64,000 bases of DNA, taken from Vulgatibacter sp035565615. GTDB taxonomy: Bacteria; Myxococcota; Myxococcia; Myxococcales; Vulgatibacteraceae. Position 1 is the first letter of the stretch, and each line of letters opens with the position of its first letter. Both the position numbers and the translations under genes were made by a program. The stretch is taken from assembly GCA_035565615.1 (NCBI GenBank), contig DATMSB010000143.1:1-64000 (forward strand), given 5' to 3'. This document shows, piece after piece, positions 19,388 through 29,377 of the stretch. The notes beneath the pieces were generated by a model, which saw only the letters and a program-made list of their open reading frames with translations, was not told where the DNA came from and made no database searches.

Positions 19388-20095
19388 TCAGTCGCCGCCG
19401 GCACCTCCGCCGCCGTTCCCGCCGGGCGTGGTCTTGGCGCAGGCCCAGCCGTCGGGCTGCGCGGCGGACGCGCAGACCGCCTCCACCGGGCCACCCCCGC
19501 AGGGGTCGGGACGAAGGCATCCGCTGCAGAGATCGATGGTGTAGGCCAGGTCGTTCGACTTGGCCTCGGTGCCGTCGAAGAGCTCGCCCTTCGCCATCAC
19601 CCAGAGGCGCAGCGGCACGAAGCCGTTCTCGAAGATCTCCGGTCGGTCGTGGATCGCGGTCGCGATGCTCTGCGGGATCGCGCCGATCGGCGCGAAGTGC
19701 CGCTCCCCCGTTTCCACCACGATCCCCGCGGGGATGCTCACGGCTTCCGGCAGGAAGTCCCAGGGCCCGATCCGATCGTAGGCGATCTCGATCTCGGTCA
19801 CCTTCACCTGGTTCGAGTTCAGGCGCCCCGCCCCCAGGTTCTCGTTCGACTTCAGGTTGTTGACGAGCTGGATGTAGATCCCGAAGTCGCCGCCCCCGTC
19901 CATCGCGAGGTCCACGTCGTAGATCCCGCCCACGATGGGCTGTTCCGTGTGAAAGCAGCCGTCCTTGGTGGCCCGGAGGCCATGGAAGGACTTGAGGGTC
20001 AGCGCCTCCGTGCCCGTGGCCTCGCCGCACGCCCAGGCGGCGCCGACGGCGGAGAGCAGGGCCAGGGTGATGCCGAAGCGAACTCTTGCGCTCAT
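19388..20095 (-). CDS. Secreted protein of unknown function downstream of pilQ
   Basis: A 235-residue protein with an N-terminal signal sequence (RFGITLALLSAVGAAWA, then Cys). The Cys after the hydrophobic core suggests a lipoprotein but the preceding A-W-A is not a good lipobox. The body is beta-rich, with an Asn-rich patch, a cluster of Cys near the C-terminus (C-S-G-C ... C-G-G-G) and a Gly-rich tail. I do not recognise the family. It begins 29 bases after the pilQ stop and is probably the last gene of the pilM-Q operon, so an envelope or secretin-associated role is worth considering. Confidence 0.7.
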   Translation of the reverse strand: MSARVRFGITLALLSAVGAAWACGEATGTEALTLKSFHGLRATKDGCFHTEQPIVGGIYDVDLAMDGGGDFGIYIQLVNNLKSNENLGAGRLNSNQVKVTEIEIAYDRIGPWDFLPEAVSIPAGIVVETGERHFAPIGAIPQSIATAIHDRPEIFENGFVPLRLWVMAKGELFDGTEAKSNDLAYTIDLCSGCLRPDPCGGGPVEAVCASAAQPDGWACAKTTPGGNGGGGAGGD

Positions 20096-20124
20096 TACGT
20101 TCTCCGAATCTCCGGTGCGGCCCT

Positions 20125-22473
20125 TCAGCCGCCCGCGACCACCGAAGCCTCGCGGTTGACGATCGTGGGGCTGACGAAGATCAGGAGCTCCGTCCGATCG
20201 TCGGTCGTGGTGTCGCTCTTGAAGAGCCAGCCCAGGATCGGGATGTCGCCGAAGAGGGGCACCTGCGCCAGCTTCTCCGAGGTGCGGCGGGTGTAGATGC
20301 CGCCGATCACCGTGGTGTCGCCGTCCTTCACCAGCACCTCGGTCTGCGCCTCGCGCTTGGTGATGGCGGGCTGGCCGTTGGCGCCGGTGATGTTCTCGCT
20401 GGGCTGGTTGTTGGACGCCCGGATCTTCATCAGGATCGAGCCGTCCGAGGTAACGTGGGGGGTGACCCGCAGCTCGAGCTTCGCCTCGACGAAGACGGTG
20501 TTCACGCCCGCCGCCGAGACCTGGGAGAAAGGGATCGACACGCCCTGCCCGATCACGGCCTCGGTGTTGTCCAGCGTGGTCACCTTCGGAGCCGACACCG
20601 TCTTGAGGAGGCCCTGGGTCTCGAGGGCGGTGAGGCGCAGGTTGAGCAGGGCCGCGCCGCCGGCGGAGCCGAAGCTGAAGCCGACCGCGCCGCCGGAGCT
20701 CTGCGCCACCGCGGCGGGGAAGCTCACCGCCCAGTTCGGCTGGGCCGGGATGGCCCCGCCGGCGCCCACCGCCCCGGGGATCGAGCCGGCGGAGTTGACG
20801 TTGTTGGGGAAGGCGAGGCCGGTGGCGTTGCCCATGGACGCGTTCGCGGTGAGGTTGCCGCCCCACTGGATGCCGATCTCCCGCTTGAAGTTCGAGGAGG
20901 CCTCGACGATGCGGGCGGCGATGAGCACCTGCGGGGTCTGGGTGTCGAGGCTGCGGATGAGCGCCTCCACCCGGGCGATCGCCTCGGAGATGTCCTTCAC
21001 GATCAGGGTGTTGGTGCGGGCGTCCACCACCACCGAGCCGCGCTTGGTGAGGAGGTTTTTCACCTTGCCCTCGACGTCCTTCGCCAGCGCGTAATTCACC
21101 GGGATGATTCGCACCCGCAGCGGCATGGCGTCCTCGCGGGCCACGGTGGCCTTGGCGGCCTGCTCCTGCTCCGCGAGGATCTGGCGCAGCGGCGCGATCC
21201 GGATGATGTTGCCGGTGACCTCCTTGCCCAGGCCCTTGCTCTTGAGGATGAGATCCAGCGCCTGATCCCAGGGGACGTTGCGCAGCCGGATGGTGAGGGA
21301 GCCGCGAACGTCGTCGGCGACGACGATGTTGCGCTTGGAGACCTCGGCGATCACCCGGAGGAGGTTGTGGATGTCGATGTCCTTGAACTCGAAGCTGACG
21401 CGCCGGCCCGTGTAGACCGGCTTCCTCCGCTGCGGCCCCACGGGGAGGTCCACCGTCTCGGTGTCGTCCGCCGCGACGCGGATGGTGCCGGTGGCCTCGT
21501 CGACGATCTCGATCTCGGCCACCTCGTTGGACTGGAAGCTCCACACCAGCTTATTGCCGGTCGCCTCGATGCGGTCGTCGGCGGGATGCGCCAGCGCCAC
21601 CACCACCCGCACGTCCCCGGAGGCGGGGTCCGAGAAGGAGGAGATGGTGCGGATCGGCCCGGCGTAGGCGGAGGCGTCCAGCGAGCGCACGAGGCGCTGC
21701 GGGATCTGGGCGCGCTCGAGAGTGAGGACGAGCGTGGAGGGGTTGGGGCGGGTCACCTCGTACCGGCCCGCGCGCGACAGCTCGATCTGGACGTTCTGCT
21801 TGTCGGCGTCGCCCTTGAAGGCCACGTCGAGGACCTTGGTCACCGGGGCGGCGGCGGGAGCCGGCTTCGCCTCGGGAGCGGAGGCGACGGCGATCGGCGC
21901 CGCGACGGGAGCGGCGTCGGGGACGGGCACCTCGACCGCGGCGACGGGGGCCGGGGTCGCCTCGGCGGACTCGGCCACCATCACCGGGGCCGCCTCGACG
22001 CGCCGATCCAGGGTGACGCGCAGGCCCCTCGAGATCCGCTCGACCCGATAGGCGGGCATCTCCACCTTCGGATCCGCGTCGAGGACGACCCGCAGCTTCC
22101 CCTCGTGGACCCCGTATCGAATGCCCGCGAGCTCGCGGCCGTCCACCCGTCGCGCGCGCGCCGCCGCCTTGCCCACGCCGTGCAGATCGATCGCGAGGCG
22201 GGGCGGATCCTTCAGCTCCAGGAGATCGAAGGTCCCCACGTCGCCGTCCGCCTTCAACTCGATCCTGGTGCCCTCGGCGTCGGTGGAGACCCGGGCGTCC
22301 ACGAGCCGGCTCGCCGGATGGCGCACCGTCGCCTCGTCGCGCTTCGCGACCACCACGTTCGGCCCGAGGGGTTCGCCTGCAGGCTCCCCGTCGCCGGCGG
22401 TCGCGCCCACGGAGAACAGCAGGGTGGCCGCTGCGAAGACGGCGCCTACGCCCCTGTTGAAGACCTGGCTCAT
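20125..22473 (-). CDS. pilQ: Type IV pilus secretin PilQ
   Basis: The ATG at 22473 gives 782 residues and a clean signal peptide (MSQVFNRGVGAVFAAATLLFSVGATAG); an in-frame start 69 bases upstream would spoil it. The N-terminal third has AMIN-type beta domains separated by an Ala/Pro linker (about 180-215). Then come STN/secretin N domains (DIDIHNLLRVIAEVS near 345) and the secretin core, ending with VPLFGDIPILGWLFKSD, the secretin signature. It forms the outer-membrane gate for the pilus. It is the last pil gene of the pilMNOPQ run. Confidence 0.95.
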   Translation of the reverse strand: MSQVFNRGVGAVFAAATLLFSVGATAGDGEPAGEPLGPNVVVAKRDEATVRHPASRLVDARVSTDAEGTRIELKADGDVGTFDLLELKDPPRLAIDLHGVGKAAARARRVDGRELAGIRYGVHEGKLRVVLDADPKVEMPAYRVERISRGLRVTLDRRVEAAPVMVAESAEATPAPVAAVEVPVPDAAPVAAPIAVASAPEAKPAPAAAPVTKVLDVAFKGDADKQNVQIELSRAGRYEVTRPNPSTLVLTLERAQIPQRLVRSLDASAYAGPIRTISSFSDPASGDVRVVVALAHPADDRIEATGNKLVWSFQSNEVAEIEIVDEATGTIRVAADDTETVDLPVGPQRRKPVYTGRRVSFEFKDIDIHNLLRVIAEVSKRNIVVADDVRGSLTIRLRNVPWDQALDLILKSKGLGKEVTGNIIRIAPLRQILAEQEQAAKATVAREDAMPLRVRIIPVNYALAKDVEGKVKNLLTKRGSVVVDARTNTLIVKDISEAIARVEALIRSLDTQTPQVLIAARIVEASSNFKREIGIQWGGNLTANASMGNATGLAFPNNVNSAGSIPGAVGAGGAIPAQPNWAVSFPAAVAQSSGGAVGFSFGSAGGAALLNLRLTALETQGLLKTVSAPKVTTLDNTEAVIGQGVSIPFSQVSAAGVNTVFVEAKLELRVTPHVTSDGSILMKIRASNNQPSENITGANGQPAITKREAQTEVLVKDGDTTVIGGIYTRRTSEKLAQVPLFGDIPILGWLFKSDTTTDDRTELLIFVSPTIVNREASVVAGG

Positions 22474-22528
22474 CCCAAAGCTCCCATTCCAAACTTCGTT
22501 TCTCGCCCCGTGCCGCGGCGTGGGTTCT

Positions 22529-23104
22529 CTACTCGCGCGCATCCTGCGGCGTCAGATCGACGTCCGGCTTCTCGATCGTCGACCCCTTCGCCCGGAGCTG
22601 CATCTCCGTCTTCGTCGGGATCACCTGCCCCTGGGGGCCGCGCAGGTACTCGGTCACCACCAGGCGATCGCGCCGGATGTCCGTGACCTTGCCGCTGCGC
22701 TTGCCGATGCTCATCCCCCGGCGCAGGAGGTGACCCTTGCCCGCGGGATCCTCCACCATGGCGACGGGGCTCGCCTGCCCCGACACCACCGCCACGACCC
22801 GGAGCTGATCGAGCTCCCAGACGCAGAGCGGACCGCAGCTCTCGTCGACCACCGGCGCCTCGACCACCACGATCTCGTCCAGGACGGAGCGGAACGGATC
22901 CCGCTTCCCGGCGGGCGAGTAGGCGTACTCTACCACCTCGGCGGGGGCGCCCTCCTCTTCCACTTTCGGGGCCTTCGCCTTCTTGTTCTTGGCCGCGGCC
23001 GAGGCGGCCTTGGGCGCCGGAGCCGGGGGCGGCGCGGCGTCGTCGCCGCAGGCGGCCGCCAGCAGGCTCACCGCGAACAGGCTCGCGAGGATCGTCGTTC
23101 GCAT
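22529..23104 (-). CDS. pilP: Type IV pilus inner-membrane lipoprotein PilP
   Basis: The ATG at 23104 overlaps the pilO stop (TGATG), giving 191 residues; a GTG one codon upstream is the alternative. The leader TTILASLFAVSLLAAAC|G is lipoprotein-like with the acylated Cys near residue 19. A Pro/Ala/Lys-rich linker follows, then the PilP beta-sandwich with K-R-D-P-F-R-S at about 61-67, the conserved K-R-D-P-F motif. PilP links the PilNO complex to PilQ. Confidence 0.93.
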   Translation of the reverse strand: MRTTILASLFAVSLLAAACGDDAAPPPAPAPKAASAAAKNKKAKAPKVEEEGAPAEVVEYAYSPAGKRDPFRSVLDEIVVVEAPVVDESCGPLCVWELDQLRVVAVVSGQASPVAMVEDPAGKGHLLRRGMSIGKRSGKVTDIRRDRLVVTEYLRGPQGQVIPTKTEMQLRAKGSTIEKPDVDLTPQDARE

Positions 23105-23721
23105 CACTTCCTACCCCGCCGGCGGCTCGGCTTCTTCTTGGTGTCCTCCGGCGCCTTCTCGCGGAACCGGAAGGTGGTCGCCACGAACTCCGCGTCGAGG
23201 ACCACCTTCTCGCTCTGCTTCTTGGGCGAGCCGAACTTGAGATCGCCCACGTTGACGATCCGCTTCAGCTTCCCCACGGCGTCGAAGAACATCGCGATCT
23301 CGTGGAAGCTCCCGGCGACCTTCATCTTCACCGGGATCCGGGCGAAGAAGTCCTGGGGGACCTCCGCCTGCGGCTCCACCAGGGTGATGGTCAGGCCGCT
23401 CTTGATGCCCAGGTCGTTGAGCTGGCGCAGGAGCTCGTCGATCGCCTTGTCGTTCGGCAGCTCCTGCATCGCCGCGTCGAGCTGCGCCTCGAGCACCTCC
23501 TTCTGCTTGCGGTACTCGTTGAGGTTGTTCGCGATCTGCTGCTTGTCGATGAACTGCCCCTCGAGCGACCTGCGGGTCTCCTCGGCATCGAGGATCTCCT
23601 GGTTGGTCGGATCCACGAGCACGAACCAGTTCAGCGCCGTGAGCACGGTGGAGATCGCCACCACCGCTCCGATCTTCACCACCCATGGGGCCCGGACGAT
23701 CCGGACGATCAACTGCTCCAT
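23104..23721 (-). CDS. pilO: Type IV pilus alignment protein PilO
   Basis: A 205-residue bitopic protein: a short cytoplasmic N-terminus, one membrane helix (about 16-36), a coiled-coil region (about 45-100) rich in Glu/Gln/Asn, and a ferredoxin-like periplasmic domain. The C-terminus is Lys/Arg-rich. It pairs with PilN. It sits 19 bases after pilN and overlaps pilP. Confidence 0.93.
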   Translation of the reverse strand: MEQLIVRIVRAPWVVKIGAVVAISTVLTALNWFVLVDPTNQEILDAEETRRSLEGQFIDKQQIANNLNEYRKQKEVLEAQLDAAMQELPNDKAIDELLRQLNDLGIKSGLTITLVEPQAEVPQDFFARIPVKMKVAGSFHEIAMFFDAVGKLKRIVNVGDLKFGSPKKQSEKVVLDAEFVATTFRFREKAPEDTKKKPSRRRGRK

Positions 23722-23740
23722 GTCCCAGACCTCCCGGTGC

Positions 23741-24283
23741 TCAAACGGCGTAGTTGATCCTGCAGGTGAGCTCGAAGTCGACGCGCGCCCCCTGCCTGCG
23801 CGACTGCACCGACTTCTTCAGCGACGGCTCCGAGAAGAAGGGGCTCTTCTTGAGGGCCTTCATCAAGTCGGCGAGGTCCTCGTTGGTCATCGCGCCCCCC
23901 CTCATCGTCATCGCCCCGTTCTTCTCGTCGATCGAGGTGATCCACACCTTCTCGGGCATGAGGGTGGCGAGCTCGTCGAGCATGCGCACCGGTCCCGAGC
24001 GCCCCTTGCGCAGCTTCTCCAGGACCGCGAGCTTGTCCTCGAGGGCCTTCTTCTGCTTCGAGATCTCGTTGACCTCGCCGATGATCTTGTCGAGCTGGGC
24101 GATGTCCTGTTCGAGCTTCGCGACCTGGGCCCTGGTGCTCTCCAGCGTGGAGTCGACGCTCGCCCACCAGTAGTAGTTGCCCAGGAGGGCGCCGACCACG
24201 AGCAGCGCGAGCAGCAGGAGCTGCTTGAGGCCCAGGTCCTTCTTCTTCGCCGCCCGGACAGGCAGCAGGTTGATCCGGATCAT
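23741..24283 (-). CDS. pilN: Type IV pilus protein PilN
   Basis: A 180-residue protein starting MIRINLLPVRAAKKKD, the conserved PilN cytoplasmic tail whose I-N-L-L-P segment docks into PilM. One membrane helix follows (about 21-42), then a coiled coil (about 55-100) and a ferredoxin-like domain. It begins 15 bases after pilM. Confidence 0.95.
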   Translation of the reverse strand: MIRINLLPVRAAKKKDLGLKQLLLLALLVVGALLGNYYWWASVDSTLESTRAQVAKLEQDIAQLDKIIGEVNEISKQKKALEDKLAVLEKLRKGRSGPVRMLDELATLMPEKVWITSIDEKNGAMTMRGGAMTNEDLADLMKALKKSPFFSEPSLKKSVQSRRQGARVDFELTCRINYAV

Positions 24284-24298
24284 GGATCGCTCGCCTCT

Positions 24299-25363
24299 CT
24301 AATCGCCCGCCCGGCGCAATCCCAGGCCGACCGCCACCGCCGCCATGGGGCCCACCTCGGCCAGGTACCCTGGGTCGAACTGCCTCTCGTCCACCTCGAT
24401 CGCCTCGAAGGGATCGAGGATCGTCACCGGGACGCCCACGCGATACTCCAGCGCCTTGCGCAGCGCCGGGATGCGGGCGGTGCCGCCGGAGAGGACCACC
24501 TTCGCGATCCGGCCGTCGACCGCGGTGGACGCGTAGAAGTCGAGAGAGCGCTGGATCTCGCCCGCCACCTGCTCGGCCACCGCCGAGAGGACCCGCTCCA
24601 CCTCCTGGGGGACGACGGCCTCGGCGTCGTCGGTGGTCCTGCCGCCGATCTTCAGTGCCTCCGCCTCCTCGTAGGAGACGTTGAGGTTCTTCTGGATCTC
24701 CTCGGTGAAGAGGTTGCCGCCCAGGGTGATGTCGCGGGTGAAGGCGGTGAGGCCGCCGGCGACCACGTTCACGTTCACCACCGACGCGCCCGCGTTGATG
24801 AGCACGACGGTCTCCTCCTCGGAGAAGCCCTGGTTCAGCTCGAAGGCGTTCTGCACCGCGAAGGCGTCGACGTCCACCACCACCGGCTGCAGGCCGGCCT
24901 CGGTGACCACCGCTGAGTAGTCGTTGATCATGTCCTTCTTGGCGGCGACCAGGAGCACCTCCATCTGGCCGCCGTTGGTGGCGTCGCCGCGCTGGAGGAT
25001 CTGGGTGTCGATGTTCACGTCCTTGACGTCGAAGGGGATGTACTGCTCCGCCTCCCACTGGATCGACTCGTCCAGCTCGTCCTTGGTCATCTGGAGCATC
25101 TGGATCTTCTTGATGATCACCGAGTGGCCGGACAGGCCCAGCGCCACCTCGCGGTGCTTCACCTTCTGCGCCGCCAGGAGGTCCTGTATCGCGGCGACCA
25201 CCGCCCCGGAGTTCATCAGGGCCCCGTCCACGATGGTCTCGGGTGGCAGGGGAGCCATGCCGAAGCTGGCCAGCTCGTAGCCGCGCTTCGTCTCCTTGAG
25301 GAGGATCATCTTCACCGAGCTCGAACCGATGTCGAGCCCGAGCGCCAGCTTTCCCTTGGCCAT
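24299..25363 (-). CDS. pilM: Type IV pilus cytoplasmic ring protein PilM
   Basis: A 354-residue actin/FtsA-like ATP-binding protein with ALGLDIGSSSVKMI at residues 6-19 (phosphate loop) and VLSGGTARIPALRKAL near the C-terminus (adenosine motif). It forms the cytoplasmic ring that binds PilN. AGGAAGG lies just upstream of the ATG. It is the first gene of the pilMNOPQ operon. Confidence 0.95.
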   Translation of the reverse strand: MAKGKLALGLDIGSSSVKMILLKETKRGYELASFGMAPLPPETIVDGALMNSGAVVAAIQDLLAAQKVKHREVALGLSGHSVIIKKIQMLQMTKDELDESIQWEAEQYIPFDVKDVNIDTQILQRGDATNGGQMEVLLVAAKKDMINDYSAVVTEAGLQPVVVDVDAFAVQNAFELNQGFSEEETVVLINAGASVVNVNVVAGGLTAFTRDITLGGNLFTEEIQKNLNVSYEEAEALKIGGRTTDDAEAVVPQEVERVLSAVAEQVAGEIQRSLDFYASTAVDGRIAKVVLSGGTARIPALRKALEYRVGVPVTILDPFEAIEVDERQFDPGYLAEVGPMAAVAVGLGLRRAGD

Positions 25364-25576
25364 GTAGCCTTCCTCTTGCGATTGGTCGGCATCCTAACAT
25401 CGGCCTTGACCTCGGCAAATTTCCTACACCCCCTCCTGTGAAGAACATTGGGAGGGGGCGCACGGGCGTCCCGCGGCCGGCGATCCGATCACACCGAGAG
25501 AATCCGAGATTGATTCGAAGAGTGAGTGGAGTCCGGGATCCCCACAGGCCGCGCCCGCCGCGGCGGGCGGCCGCCG
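25364..25576. other. pilR2 to pilM intergenic region
   Basis: A 213-base gap between two leftward genes. It holds a candidate promoter for pilM (listed separately) and a locally AT-richer segment at about 25500-25520. I find no sigma-54 -24/-12 element here. Confidence 0.5.
25391..25418 (-). promoter_or_regulatory. Putative promoter for pilMNOPQ
   Basis: On the minus strand TTGCCG (25418-25413) and TAGGAT (25396-25391) with a 16-base spacer, about 28 bases before the pilM ATG. Moderate match to sigma-70. Confidence 0.4.
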
Positions 25577-26938
<1,362 letters not shown>

Positions 26939-26986
26939 GGACGAGCGGATGCTACCAGAACCTGCGGGGGCCGCCCGTTTCCGGCG

Positions 26987-28081
26987 TCAGCCGCGCACGA
27001 GTGGCAGATCGATGCGCAGCTCGGCGCCGCCCTCCGGCAGGTTCGACGCGCGCAAGGAGCCCCCCATCGCCTCGATCCAGCCCTGGCAGAGGGAGAGCCC
27101 GAGGCCCGTGCCCTGCCCCGGCGCCTTCGTGGTGAAGAAGGGATCGAAGAGCCGGGGCAGATCCGCCGGCGGGATCCCCGGGCCCTGGTCGACGACCCGG
27201 AGGACGGCGCGTTCGTCCTCCGCCTGGAGGACGACGCGGATCGTCCCCTTCCCCTCCATCGCGTCGGCGGCGTTCTGCAGGAGGTTGAGGATCGCCTGGC
27301 CCAGGTAGTGCTCGTCCGCGCGGGCGATCGCGCCCGGGGCCTCGTCCTCGAGGTCGAGGCGCACCTCGCGGAAGCGAGGCTGGGGGCGGGCGAGGCGCAG
27401 GACCCGCTCCACCACGTCGACGACCTTCACCGGCTGCGGATCGGTGCCGCGGGGCTTGGCGTAGTCGAGGAGGTCGCGGACGATCCGATCGATCCGCTCC
27501 AGCTCCTTGTCGATGCGCTCCACGTATTCGGGGGGCGCGCTCCCCTCGGCCTTGAGGAGCTCGAGGTAGCCGAGGATCGCCGAGACCGGGTTGCCGATCT
27601 CGTGGGCGACGCCGGCGGCGAGGCGCCCCACCGAGGCGAGCTTCTCCTGGCGGATGGCGGTGTCGCGCGCGGCCCGCAGCTCGACGTTCATGGCCTGCAG
27701 CTCCGCCACCTGGCGGCGCACCCGGGCGCGCTCCTCGGCGAGGCGGGCCTCCATCCGCGCGAACGCGGTGCCCAGCCTCCCGAGGGCCGGCCCCGCGTCG
27801 GAGAGGAGGGGCGCGTCCAGCCCCGCCCCCACCCGCTCCGTCGCGGCGAGGAGCGCCTCCGCGGGCCCGGCGATCCACCGCACCAGGAAGAAGTAGGAGA
27901 CGGCGAAGACCAGCACCGCCCCGGCGGCGATCACGACCAGGGCCAGCTCGCCCGAGCCGATCGCCTCGTCGCCGATGCGCCACAGGGGGAGGAGCCCCGC
28001 GAGGCCGAGCGCCGTCGCGACGACGCTGATCGCCAGGGCGTGGAGCGCGAGCTGGGCGCGGAGCGATCGTCTGGGCGTCAT
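26987..28081 (-). CDS. pilS2: Sensor histidine kinase (PilS2)
   Basis: The ATG at 28081 overlaps the pilD stop (ATGA) and gives 364 residues. Two membrane helices (about 13-36 and 45-68) flank only a very short periplasmic loop, so an external ligand domain is absent. A HAMP-like/coiled region leads to the H-box (EKLASVGRLAAGVAHEIGNP), then the N-box (ILNLLQNAADAM), G boxes (VDQGPGIP, GTGLGLSLC). It should phosphorylate the downstream PilR2, 48 bases away. Confidence 0.85.
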   Translation of the reverse strand: MTPRRSLRAQLALHALAISVVATALGLAGLLPLWRIGDEAIGSGELALVVIAAGAVLVFAVSYFFLVRWIAGPAEALLAATERVGAGLDAPLLSDAGPALGRLGTAFARMEARLAEERARVRRQVAELQAMNVELRAARDTAIRQEKLASVGRLAAGVAHEIGNPVSAILGYLELLKAEGSAPPEYVERIDKELERIDRIVRDLLDYAKPRGTDPQPVKVVDVVERVLRLARPQPRFREVRLDLEDEAPGAIARADEHYLGQAILNLLQNAADAMEGKGTIRVVLQAEDERAVLRVVDQGPGIPPADLPRLFDPFFTTKAPGQGTGLGLSLCQGWIEAMGGSLRASNLPEGGAELRIDLPLVRG

Positions 28082-29136
28082 TTCCAGGCGATGAGCGAGA
28101 GGTACCCGTCCACCAGCCTCTCGCCGAAGAAGAGGTATTCCGCCGCGCCCAGCGCGAGGAAGGGGCCGAAGGGGACCGCGCCCTCCGGCGGCACCCAGGC
28201 GTCCAGCTCGGCGTCGCCGGTGGGCTTCGGCGGCGGGAGCGCGGTGACGGGCGCGGGCCCGAGGGGCACGGCGTCGCCGGCGCCGGGAGATCCCGCGGCC
28301 GGGCCGCCGTCCGCGGGGGCGCCTGCCGCCGGGACGTCGGCCGCGAAGACACCGCCTGTGGAGACCTCGGGCGCGGAAGCGTCCGCCGTGGGATCGAGCG
28401 CCGCCACTTCGCCCTCGGCGGCATCGAGGGCGAGGGCGGGATCCTGGAGACGAGCCTTGCGCCTGGCCACGGTGAGGAGGATCACGCCGATGATCGACCC
28501 CTGCGCCGACGCGAGGAGCGCCACGGGCAGCAGCGCCTTCGCCCCGAGCCAGGCGCCGATCATGGCGAAGAGCCAGAGGTCCCCGCCGCCGAGCGCCTCC
28601 TTCTTCAGGATCCGCTCCGCGACGTAACCGACCACGATGAACGCGGCGAAGCCCGACGCCGCGCCCAGCGCGGAGGAGGCGATCCCCGGGCCGCCCTCGA
28701 GCAGCGACGCCGCGGCGCCCAGGCCGATGAACGGGATCGTGATCCGCCGGGGAAGGAGCCAGTGATCCAGATCGATGTAGGTGAGCGCGACCAGCGCGGC
28801 GAGGAAGGCGAAGGCCGCCACGGCCCAGGGCGTCGGGCCGAACTGGCGCACGCACGCCACCGCGAGGAGCGCGGTGGCCAGCTCCACGAGCGGGTATCGG
28901 ATCGAGATGGGGAGCCTGCAGCCCCGGCACCGCCCCCGCAGGAGCAGCCACGACAACACGGGCACGTTCTCGTGCCAGGCGATCGGCCGCAGGCATCGCG
29001 GGCAGCGAGATCCCGGCCGCACGACCGAGAGCCCCTTGGGCACCCGGGCGATCACCACGTTCAGGAACGAGCCGACCAGCGCGCCGAAGATCGCCGCGAC
29101 GCTCGAGATGTACCAGGCGGGGAGGTCCAAGTTCAC
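28078..29136 (-). CDS. pilD: Prepilin peptidase / N-methyltransferase PilD with a long Ala/Pro insert
   Basis: I use the GTG at 29136 (reads (V/M)NLDLPAWYISS), giving 352 residues. Two Cys pairs (C-P-R-C near 45-48, C-R-G-C near 70-73) form the zinc-binding cytoplasmic domain, and the aspartic-protease residues lie in TYIDLDHWLLP (about 119-129) and LGGGDLW (D186). It cleaves prepilin leaders and methylates the new N-terminus. Residues about 230-317 are an Ala/Pro/Gly-rich insert before the final conserved VPFGPFLALGA segment; most PilD proteins have only a short loop there. It overlaps pilS2. Confidence 0.92.
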   Translation of the reverse strand: MNLDLPAWYISSVAAIFGALVGSFLNVVIARVPKGLSVVRPGSRCPRCLRPIAWHENVPVLSWLLLRGRCRGCRLPISIRYPLVELATALLAVACVRQFGPTPWAVAAFAFLAALVALTYIDLDHWLLPRRITIPFIGLGAAASLLEGGPGIASSALGAASGFAAFIVVGYVAERILKKEALGGGDLWLFAMIGAWLGAKALLPVALLASAQGSIIGVILLTVARRKARLQDPALALDAAEGEVAALDPTADASAPEVSTGGVFAADVPAAGAPADGGPAAGSPGAGDAVPLGPAPVTALPPPKPTGDAELDAWVPPEGAVPFGPFLALGAAEYLFFGERLVDGYLSLIAWK

Positions 29137-29377
29137 GGGCGAGCCGGTTCCAGGGGATGACCTTGGAGAACCCTCGTGCGCGCGCCGGCGTTCCGGGGCT
29201 CGGGAATGTGGGAGATCTCGGGTTCGGAGCCTAGCGGGCCCCTCCCCCCTCGTCCAGGGAATGGCTGCGGACACCGCCCCCCGCGATTGCGTCGGCGGCG
29301 TTCGGGCGAGGCCGGCCCCGCGGCCAAGGTCTTCGGCGTCGGCGCGGGCCCCGGAGCGCTCCGAAGGAGGCGATCGG
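29137..29377. other. Gap between the glycosyltransferase gene and pilD
   Basis: A 241-base gap between leftward genes, expected to contain the pilD promoter. I see no convincing promoter, terminator or small gene in it. Confidence 0.4.
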
